In this document: piece by piece, positions 1-5,231 of the stretch
Layout of the letters: each line of letters starts with the position of its first letter
Position numbering within the stretch: position 1 is the stretch's first letter
Assembly: GCA_017538775.1 (NCBI GenBank)
Contig: JAFYIF010000159.1
Span: forward strand, 1 to 7,516
DNA from: Oscillospiraceae bacterium
GTDB lineage: Bacteria > Bacillota > Clostridia > Oscillospirales > Oscillospiraceae
Direction: 5' to 3'
Length of the DNA stretch: 7,516 nucleotides
Notes under the pieces: generated by a model
What the model was told of the DNA's origin: nothing
The model's database searches: none
What the model saw: the letters and a program-made list of their open reading frames with translations, nothing else
Made by a program: the position numbers and the translations under genes

Positions 1-1
1 G

Positions 2-598
2 CCCGGCAGACCGGAGGACGGCCAGACGCCCGGGGACGGGCAGACGCCGGAACGGCCTGCGGGCCGCTACCGGGATGTGGCCCCTGACGCCTGGTACCGC
101 TCCGCGGTGGACGGCGCGACCGAGCGGGGGCTGATGCAGGGCACCGGGGAGGACAGCTTCTCCCCGCAGCTCTCCGCCACCCGCGCCATGGCCGCGGTCA
201 TCCTCTACCGCCTGGCCGGCTCCCCGGAGGTGGAATACAGCGAAGCCTTTTCCGACGTGCCCCAGGGCAAGTGGTACACCGACGCCGTGATTTGGGCGGC
301 CCGGGAGGGGATCCTCCTGGGCTACCCCGACGGGAGCTTCTACCCCGGCGCGGCGGTGACCCGGGAGAGCCTGATCACGATTTTGTTCCGCTACGCCGCC
401 CGGAGCGGGGACGCGGAGGCCGAGGGGGATCTGAGCGCCTATTCCGACGCGGACAGCGCCTCCGACTGGGCGCAGGTGGCCCTGCGCTGGGCCGTCGCCG
501 CCCGGATCCTGCAAGGCGACGGCGACGGCAGGCTGAACCCCCGGAACGAGACCACGCGGGCGGAGCTGGCGCAGATCCTGATGAACTGGCTGGACTGA
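2..598 (+). CDS. C-terminal part of a surface protein with three SLH domains (5' end outside window)
   Basis: The frame is open from the window's left edge and ends at TGA 596-598, giving 198 visible residues. The first ~22 are a Pro/Gly/Asp-rich linker with a DGQTP repeat. Three SLH domains follow, starting near residues 23 (YRDVAPDAWY), 83 (FSDVPQGKWY) and 147 (YSDADSASDW). Each carries the typical aromatic-rich start, a GxxxG-like loop (GYPDGSFYP in the second) and a TRA/TRE-type motif (TRAM, TRES, TRAELA). SLH triplets are known to bind pyruvylated secondary cell-wall polymer and hold exported proteins on the Gram-positive surface. The catalytic or adhesive part must lie upstream and cannot be named. 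GTG at 77 could be mistaken for a start, but it lies inside the first SLH domain and the frame continues upstream, so this is a truncated view of a longer protein. SLH identification is firm; the function of the whole protein is unknown. Confidence 0.93.
   Translation, partial: PGRPEDGQTPGDGQTPERPAGRYRDVAPDAWYRSAVDGATERGLMQGTGEDSFSPQLSATRAMAAVILYRLAGSPEVEYSEAFSDVPQGKWYTDAVIWAAREGILLGYPDGSFYPGAAVTRESLITILFRYAARSGDAEAEGDLSAYSDADSASDWAQVALRWAVAARILQGDGDGRLNPRNETTRAELAQILMNWLD
17..52 (+). repeat. Two tandem 18-base repeats in the linker before the SLH domains
   Basis: Bases 17-34 and 35-52 are near-identical 18-base units encoding DGQTPG and DGQTPE. The array may begin further left, outside the window, since the preceding residues PGRPE resemble a degenerate unit. 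Such short Pro/Gly/Thr repeats commonly form flexible spacers between a surface protein's functional part and its wall anchor, and they can vary in copy number by slippage. Confidence 0.7.
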
Positions 599-617
599 CG
601 GGCGTTTTGTTTCCCGC

Positions 618-646
618 TTGACAATCTCCCCCGGCTGTGTCATGCT
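618..646 (+). promoter_or_regulatory. Candidate vegetative promoter for the C69 dipeptidase gene
   Basis: A perfect TTGACA (618-623) is followed after 17 bases by CATGCT (641-646), preceded by TG at 638-639 in the extended -10 position. The -10 matches the consensus at only three of six positions, so the call rests on the perfect -35, the ideal spacing and the extended TG. Transcription would start near 653, inside or just before the hairpin region, leaving a leader of about 80 bases before the ATG at 736. Confidence 0.45.
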
Positions 647-648
647 GA

Positions 649-686
649 CTCTGTCCCCGCCGTCTGCGCGGGGATGAGTCACAGAG
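649..686 (+). promoter_or_regulatory. Leader hairpin A, possible antiterminator-like fold
   Basis: CTCTGT (649-654) pairs with ACAGAG (681-686). Directly inside it, CCCCGC (655-660) pairs with GCGGGG (668-673), with a 7-base loop and a 7-base bulge at 674-680. Twelve base pairs in total make this a stable fold. It uses bases 681-686 and traps 674-680, which are the left arm and loop of the downstream T-tailed hairpin, so the two folds compete. No T run follows hairpin A, so it is not itself an intrinsic terminator. Confidence 0.45.
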
Positions 687-710
687 AACCGTCCCTTCTG
701 ACTCATTTTT
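674..710 (+). terminator. Hairpin B with T run: terminator, attenuator or palindromic repeat
   Basis: ATGAGTCA (674-681) and TGACTCAT (699-706) form a perfect 8-base-pair inverted repeat with a 17-base loop, and T706-T710 form a five-base T run. The position fits either an end for transcripts from the SLH gene or an attenuator in the leader of the dipeptidase gene, whose Shine-Dalgarno begins only 11 bases later. The stem is AT-containing and the loop is long, so the terminator strength is uncertain. The loop sequence (AGAACCGTCCC) also resembles a dispersed Firmicutes repeat; see findings. Confidence 0.42.
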
Positions 711-720
711 GACTGGAAAC

Positions 721-726
721 AGGAGG
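721..726 (+). promoter_or_regulatory. Shine-Dalgarno that fixes the dipeptidase start at 736
   Basis: AGGAGG lies nine bases before ATG 736. An in-frame TTG at 709 exists but is upstream of this site and inside the T run of hairpin B, so it cannot be the start. Starting at 736 also places the predicted nucleophile Cys at residue 3, as the family requires. Confidence 0.85.
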
Positions 727-735
727 AACCCTGCC

Positions 736-2193
736 ATGTCCTGCACTACCATCCTGGTCGGAAAAAAGGCCAGCAACGACGCTTCCACCATGATCGCCCG
801 GACGGACGACGGCCACTTCGACGTGAAGAAGCTGGTGGTCGTGGAGCCGGAGCAGCAGCCGCGGGTCTACCGGAGCGTTCTATCCCATCTGGAGATCCCG
901 CTGCCGGAGGAGCCGCTGCGCTACACCGCCTGTCCCAATGTGGACCCGGCCCGGGAGGGCATCTGGGCGGCCACGGGCATCAACGCCGCCAACGTGGGCA
1001 TGACCGCCACGGAGACCATCACCTCCAACCCCCGGGTGCTGGCCGCCGACGGGCTGGTGGAGTACCGGAAGCCCCGGAGCAGCGACGAGCCGGAGCAGCC
1101 CGGCGGCATCGGGGAGGAGGACCTGGTGGTGCTGGTCCTGCCCTACATCCGCAGCGCCCGGGAGGGCGTGCTGCGGCTGGCCGCGCTGCTGGAGCGCTAC
1201 GGGACCTATGAGTCCAACGGCGTAGCCTTCAACGACGAGAACGAGATCTGGTGGATGGAGACCATCGGCGGCCACCACTGGATGGCCCGGCGGGTGCCGG
1301 ACGAGGTCTGCGTGGTCAACCCCAACCAGTTCGGCATGGATGCCTTTGACCTGGACGATGCCTTCGGCGAACAGAAGGAACACCTCTGCTCCGAGGACCT
1401 GCGGGAATTCATCGCGGAAAACCGCCTGGACCTGAATCAGAATGGCCGCTTCAATCCCCGGGACGTGTTCGGCAGCCACCGGGACATGGACCACATCTAC
1501 AACACCCCCCGGGCCTGGTATGTGGGCCGTTGGCTGACGCCCCACGACCGACGCTGGAACACAGAGTTCGGCCCGGAGAGCGACGATCTGCCCTGGTGCA
1601 TGATTCCGGAGCGCAAGATCGCGGTGGAGGACGTGAAGCATCTGCTCTCGGCCCACTATCAGGGCACGCCCTACGACCCCTACAGCGGCCAGGACACGGG
1701 CAAGCGGGGGATGTACCGCTCCATCGGCATCAACCGCACCGGCGTCACCGCCGTCTGCCAGATCCGCAGCGGGGTCCCGGAGCCGCTGCGGGGCGTGGAG
1801 TGGGTCTGCTTCGGCTCCACCACCTTCGCCGCCCTGCTGCCGGTCTACACCCAGGTCTCCGCCATGCCCCGCTATCTCAGCGGCGTGGAGCTCCAGCCCT
1901 CCACGGAGACCTTCTACTGGGGCAGCCGCCTGATCGCGGCCCTGGCCGACCCCCACTACGCCGCCTGCATCCAGCAGATCGAACGCTATCAGGACGCCGT
2001 CGCCACCCGGGGCCGCGCCATTCTGCGGAAATATGACCAAATCGTGGCGGAGGGCGGGGACCACTCCCTGCTGGAGGAGGCCAACGAGGCCCTGGCGGAC
2101 ATGGCCCGGGAGCAGACCCTGGACACCCTGGATAAGGTCCTGCTGGAGGCCAGCCAGCGGATGAAAAACGGATTCAACCGGGCGGACAACTGA
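736..2193 (+). CDS. C69-family dipeptidase (PepD type, N-terminal nucleophile hydrolase)
   Basis: This 485-residue protein starts MSCTTILVGKKASNDASTMI, the diagnostic N terminus of peptidase family C69. Members are N-terminal nucleophile hydrolases in which the Cys (here Cys3) is exposed by removal of a short propeptide and attacks the dipeptide bond. IARTDDG (20-26) supplies the conserved Arg-Asp pair of the active site. Other family blocks are GTYESNGVAFNDENEIWWME (156-175), IGGHHWMARRVP (177-188), NPNQFG (195-200), HYQGTPYDPY (307-316) and GINRTG (331-336). There is no signal peptide or membrane segment, so it should act in the cytoplasm, freeing amino acids from dipeptides. Length is normal for the family. 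It has its own candidate promoter, leader hairpins and a terminator-like hairpin at 2227-2256, so it is probably transcribed alone. The preferred dipeptide cannot be told from sequence, so no gene symbol is given. Confidence 0.95.
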   Translation: MSCTTILVGKKASNDASTMIARTDDGHFDVKKLVVVEPEQQPRVYRSVLSHLEIPLPEEPLRYTACPNVDPAREGIWAATGINAANVGMTATETITSNPRVLAADGLVEYRKPRSSDEPEQPGGIGEEDLVVLVLPYIRSAREGVLRLAALLERYGTYESNGVAFNDENEIWWMETIGGHHWMARRVPDEVCVVNPNQFGMDAFDLDDAFGEQKEHLCSEDLREFIAENRLDLNQNGRFNPRDVFGSHRDMDHIYNTPRAWYVGRWLTPHDRRWNTEFGPESDDLPWCMIPERKIAVEDVKHLLSAHYQGTPYDPYSGQDTGKRGMYRSIGINRTGVTAVCQIRSGVPEPLRGVEWVCFGSTTFAALLPVYTQVSAMPRYLSGVELQPSTETFYWGSRLIAALADPHYAACIQQIERYQDAVATRGRAILRKYDQIVAEGGDHSLLEEANEALADMAREQTLDTLDKVLLEASQRMKNGFNRADN

Positions 2194-2226
2194 AACGGGA
2201 AGGTTTGGAATCAAATATGGGTATCG

Positions 2227-2256
2227 GGTGGCAGGAAGCAATCCCTGTCACCTTTT
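2227..2256 (+). terminator. Intrinsic terminator after the C69 dipeptidase gene
   Basis: GGTGGCAGG (2227-2235) pairs with CCTGTCACC (2244-2252) over nine pairs, including one G-U, with an 8-base loop. TTTT (2253-2256) follows at once. It lies 34 bases after the dipeptidase stop codon. The T tract is short, so termination may be partial. Confidence 0.6.
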
Positions 2257-2310
2257 GCACATGCGCCGTCCGATCCCGATCAAAAGATGCAGCGTTTGTT
2301 TCAATTGGTA

Positions 2311-2339
2311 GTGACAATTCAGTCAATCTATAGTATCAT
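2311..2339 (+). promoter_or_regulatory. Promoter of the AlbA_2/ATPase-like gene
   Basis: GTGACA (2311-2316, five of six consensus bases) is followed after exactly 17 bases by TATCAT (2334-2339, five of six). The start point would be near 2346, about 23 bases before the ATG at 2369. An alternative pair, TTGGTA (2305-2310) and TATAGT (2329-2334) with an 18-base spacer, overlaps it. The element lies between AGTGACA (2310-2316) and TGACACT (2342-2348), an imperfect inverted repeat that could serve as an operator. The stretch is visibly AT-richer than the neighbouring genes. The rest of the 2257-2310 gap shows nothing else I can support. Confidence 0.6.
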
Positions 2340-2368
2340 AATGACACTGCGGAAAGCGAGGGCGGAAC

Positions 2369-3703
2369 ATGAACTTTGGGAAAGAGACGGAAACGCTTGA
2401 ATTCAAGAAATCCACCGGTGAAATGAAAGAGGCGATGATCTCTGTCGCGGCCATTCTGAATAAGCATGGGATCGGGACGCTCTATTTCGGCATCAAGCCG
2501 AATGGCGATGTCTGCGGACAGGATGTCTCCGAATCCTCTCTCAGAGACGTGTCCCGAGCGGTATATGAAAGCATACGTCCTCAGATATATCCTGCGATCG
2601 AAGAGGTCATCCTGGACGGAAAACACCTGATCAAGCTTGAATTTAACGGCAATCTTACGCCCTATTCCGCTGCGGGAAGGTACTACCTTCGGACCGCCGA
2701 CGAGGATCGTTTGGTCACGCCCGAAGAGCTGAAAAGTTTTTTCGTTGCAAATGAATACCGTGAAAAGTGGGAGAAAGCGCCTTCGCCCGCTTCGATCAGA
2801 CAGGTCGATCAGGGCACGGTCAAAGCCTTCTGGCAGAAAGCCGTTTCCGCCGGAAGACTGCCGGAGGGAAGATATTCTTGTCCGGTCATCCTGAAACGAT
2901 TTGGCCTTGTCAGCGGGGACAAGCTGAATCACGCGGGGGAATATCTGTTTGGAAGCACACATCCCGTCACGCTGAACGCGGCGATCTTTGCGACAGACGA
3001 AAAGCTCACGTTCCTTGACATGAAGCGATTTGAGGATAACATCTGTAATCTTCTTGGCCTGGCAGAAGAATACATCCTGAAGAATATCCGGTGGCGGAGC
3101 GAGATCATCGGGGCAGAGAGAACGGAGATACCGGAAATCCCTGTGGCGGTCATCCGGGAGGTTTTGGCGAACGGCTTCGCCCATGCATCGTACAACGGCC
3201 ATACATACCATGAAATTTGTATTCATCCGGGCATGATTACGATCTATAGCCCCGGGAAATATGCCAGCGATCACCAGCCGGAAGAGTATATGAAGGGAAA
3301 CCATGAGTCTGTCATCCGAAATGCTACGATTGCAAAGATCCTATACCTTAACAAGTCAATCGAACAGTTTGGAAGCGGGTTTAAGCGTATCCACAGTCTA
3401 TGCAAAGATGCGGGTATCCGCTTCACCTATGAGAGCGACGACCTGGGCTTTAAGTTCATCCTATATCGCCCGAAGATTCAAAGTGACAGTCCCAGTGTCC
3501 CTTTGGATGTCACTTTGAATGCGACAGAGACGGCTGTACTCGCCATTCTGAAACAGAAACCGGATTCCTCGCGCAATGAGATTGCGGACAAGATCTCTAA
3601 AACGGTCAGAACCGTACAAAGAGCCCTGGACTCCTTAAGGGACAAAGGATACATCCAACGCATCGGGTCCAAGCAGGAGCCTCGATGGGAAGTGCTGAAA
3701 TGA
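2369..3703 (+). CDS. AlbA_2 (Schlafen-like) / GHKL-ATPase-like / winged-helix protein, putative transcriptional regulator
   Basis: 444 residues; GAGGG (2358-2362) precedes the ATG by six bases. Residues ~1-125 fit the AlbA_2/Schlafen-like fold, with ETLEFKKS (8-15) and GIGTLYFGI (34-42), the usual E-FK and G-LxxGI signatures. Residues ~255-370 fit the HATPase_c_4-type region of the same architecture: REVLANGFAHASY (263-275, N-box-like), IHPGMITIYSPG (285-296) and IEQFGSGFKRI (331-341). After a linker near 370-385, residues 387-444 look like a winged helix (SSRNEIADKISKTVRTVQRA, then a short wing). Many homologues are annotated as ATP-binding regulators, sometimes mislabelled RecG-like; some AlbA_2 proteins act in defence or stress, but nothing here proves a role. 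The canonical H-R-D-Y after the N-box is HASY here. It is visibly less GC-rich (one sampled 60-base line is 47%, against 73% for one line in the dipeptidase gene) and has its own promoter and terminator, suggesting horizontal gain. DNA-binding regulation is inferred. Confidence 0.88.
   Translation: MNFGKETETLEFKKSTGEMKEAMISVAAILNKHGIGTLYFGIKPNGDVCGQDVSESSLRDVSRAVYESIRPQIYPAIEEVILDGKHLIKLEFNGNLTPYSAAGRYYLRTADEDRLVTPEELKSFFVANEYREKWEKAPSPASIRQVDQGTVKAFWQKAVSAGRLPEGRYSCPVILKRFGLVSGDKLNHAGEYLFGSTHPVTLNAAIFATDEKLTFLDMKRFEDNICNLLGLAEEYILKNIRWRSEIIGAERTEIPEIPVAVIREVLANGFAHASYNGHTYHEICIHPGMITIYSPGKYASDHQPEEYMKGNHESVIRNATIAKILYLNKSIEQFGSGFKRIHSLCKDAGIRFTYESDDLGFKFILYRPKIQSDSPSVPLDVTLNATETAVLAILKQKPDSSRNEIADKISKTVRTVQRALDSLRDKGYIQRIGSKQEPRWEVLK
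3476..3520 (+). repeat. Perfect 13-base inverted repeat inside the AlbA_2 gene
   Basis: ATTCAAAGTGACA (3476-3488) and TGTCACTTTGAAT (3508-3520) are exact reverse complements separated by 19 bases. They encode the linker between the ATPase-like region and the winged helix (KIQSDSPSVPLDVTLNATE). The inner seven bases, AGTGACA, also occur at the gene's own -35 region (2310-2316). The repeat could be an operator for the encoded protein, an mRNA hairpin or a by-product of repeated linker codons; no T run follows it, so it is not a terminator. Confidence 0.75.
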
Positions 3704-3749
3704 GACACGATCGCAGCGCATAACAGACGAGTTTGACGATGAAAGCAGA

Positions 3750-3795
3750 CGCGGTACAGGTTTTTCAGCCTGTACCGCGCCCTTTCGTTTTGTTT
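3750..3795 (+). terminator. Strong intrinsic terminator of the AlbA_2 gene
   Basis: CGCGGTACAGG (3750-3760) pairs perfectly with CCTGTACCGCG (3769-3779), eleven base pairs with an 8-base T-rich loop. T-rich sequence follows at 3782-3795 (TTT, TTTT and TTTTT blocks) and again at 3801-3807. Read on the other strand the hairpin is followed only by scattered Ts, so it serves mainly the + strand gene, although it lies in the 127-base gap between convergent genes and might weakly stop - strand transcripts. Confidence 0.85.
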
Positions 3796-3830
3796 TTCAG
3801 TTTTTTTCCACAGTCGTCCCGTGCGCCGCC

Positions 3831-5231
3831 TCAGTTCAGCTCATAGGCCGCCCGGACGCCCTTGTAGGTCATGTAGCAGTCCAGCTTCGCGGTGACCTCC
3901 CAGGGGGCGTGCATACTCAGCACCGGCACGCCGGCGTCGATGGTGGAGATGTTGCGGTCGGCCATGAAGAGGGCCACGGTGCCGCCGCCGCCCTGGTCCA
4001 CCTTGCCCAGCTCGGCCATCTGCCAGATCACCCCCGCCTCGTGGAAGAAGCTTCTCAGCTTTGCCACGGTCTCGGCGTCGGCGTCGTTGGCTCCACCCTT
4101 GCCCCGGGAGCCGGTGTGCTTGGCGATGCCCATGCCGTAGTTCAGCTTGGCAGCGTTGCGGAACTCGCTGACCTCCGGGAAGTTGGGGTCATAGCCGATG
4201 CACACGTCCGCGCTGACGCAGAGGCTCCGCTCCAGGCAGCGGCGCAGCGGCACGTCCTGGGCCGCGCAGAGGTCCTCCATGAAGGTGTCGAAGGCGGCGG
4301 AGCGCATCCCGCTGGTGCCCATGGAGCCGATCTCCTCCTTGTCCGCCAGGATGCAGACGGCGCTGGTCTCCGGCGCGTCCAGGTCCAAAATCGCCCGCAG
4401 CTCCGCGTAGGCGCAGACCCGGTCGTCCTGGCCGTAGCCGCCGATGAAGCTCCGGTCCAGGCCCACGTCCCGGGCCGGAAAAGCGGGGACGGCCTCCAGC
4501 TCGGCGGAGAGGAAGTCCTCCTCCGTGATGCCGTAGCGGTCGTTCAGGAGGCTGAGCACGGCCAGCTTCACCCGGTCCTTACCCGCGTCGGCGTAGGGCT
4601 GGCTGCCGATGAGCAGGTTCAGCTTCTCGCCGGGCACCAGCTCGTCGGGCTTCTTCTGCATCTGGTCCTTGGCCAGATGGGGCAGCAGGTCCGTGATGTA
4701 CAGCACCGGGTCGGCCGGATCGTGGCCGATGACCACCTCCACCACCTGCCCGTCCCGCAGGGCCACCACGCCGTGCAGCTCCAGGGGGATGGTGACCCAC
4801 TGGTATTTCTTGATGCCGCCGTAGTAGTGGGTGCGGAGATAGGCCAGTTCCCGGTCCTCATACATCGGGAGCTGTTTCAGGTCCAGGCGCGGGGAGTCCA
4901 CATGGGCGGCGGCCACGGTGACGCCCTCGGCCAGACTCTTTTTGCCCAGCACCGCCAGCAGCAGGCTCTTGCCCCGGTTGCTCCGGTAGAGCTTCATCCC
5001 CGGCTCCAGCGCCATGCCCGGCGCGAAGGGCACGAAGCCCCGGGCCTCCGCCTGGCGGATGGCCTCCGCCACCGCCTCCCGCTCCGTCTTCGCCGCGTTC
5101 AGAAAGGCCTTGTAGTCCTCGCAATAGGCCTCCATAGCCAGGCGCTCCGCGGTGTCGATCCGGTCATAGCCGTTCTTCTGCTCGTAGAACAGCTCGGCGC
5201 GCACGTCGTTTTCCTGCTTGTTCTCACTCAT
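3831..5231 (-). CDS. M18-family zinc aminopeptidase
   Basis: This 466-residue protein is a cytoplasmic metallo-aminopeptidase that removes N-terminal residues from peptides using two zinc ions. Family blocks in order: AAHVDSPRLDLKQ (108-120), with His110 as the first zinc ligand; YYGGIKKYQWVTIPLELHG (136-154); GQDDRVCAY (267-275), with the bridging Asp at 269 or 270; ADKEEIGSMGTSGM (296-309), with the Glu299/Glu300 pair as catalytic base and ligand; SADVCIGYDPNFPE (340-353), with Asp342; and GVPVLSMHAPWE (434-445), with His441. All predicted metal and catalytic residues are present and the length is typical. Ligand assignments follow known M18 enzymes. The frame extends to a GTG at 5309, but that is inside the preceding gene; ATG 5231 has GGAGGT upstream and begins MSENKQENDV. 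The start overlaps the end of the YrdC-CoaE gene by 8 bases, so translation is probably coupled. Substrate preference cannot be read from the sequence. Confidence 0.95.
   Translation of the reverse strand: MSENKQENDVRAELFYEQKNGYDRIDTAERLAMEAYCEDYKAFLNAAKTEREAVAEAIRQAEARGFVPFAPGMALEPGMKLYRSNRGKSLLLAVLGKKSLAEGVTVAAAHVDSPRLDLKQLPMYEDRELAYLRTHYYGGIKKYQWVTIPLELHGVVALRDGQVVEVVIGHDPADPVLYITDLLPHLAKDQMQKKPDELVPGEKLNLLIGSQPYADAGKDRVKLAVLSLLNDRYGITEEDFLSAELEAVPAFPARDVGLDRSFIGGYGQDDRVCAYAELRAILDLDAPETSAVCILADKEEIGSMGTSGMRSAAFDTFMEDLCAAQDVPLRRCLERSLCVSADVCIGYDPNFPEVSEFRNAAKLNYGMGIAKHTGSRGKGGANDADAETVAKLRSFFHEAGVIWQMAELGKVDQGGGGTVALFMADRNISTIDAGVPVLSMHAPWEVTAKLDCYMTYKGVRAAYELN

Noticed and set aside
599..616. 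Possible terminator hairpin right after the SLH gene (CGGG ... CCCG)
   Set aside because: Only four base pairs with no T run after the second arm; too weak to call.
709..735. Upstream TTG start for the dipeptidase
   Set aside because: It lies in the T run before the AGGAGG site and would move the nucleophile Cys away from the N terminus.
880..2241. Long - strand open frame (453 codons) opposite the C69 dipeptidase gene
   Set aside because: It is fully antisense to a firmly identified enzyme, shows no recognisable domain and has a biased Val/Gly/Ala/His composition typical of a shadow.
2336..3304. - strand open frame (322 codons) opposite the AlbA_2 gene
   Set aside because: It covers the promoter and most of a gene with good domain signatures. 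The product looks like no family I know, and no convincing start context was seen.
3736..3779. The 3750-3779 hairpin as terminator of the - strand operon
   Set aside because: Read on the - strand it is followed by only scattered Ts, so it is assigned to the + strand gene; weak two-way action remains possible.
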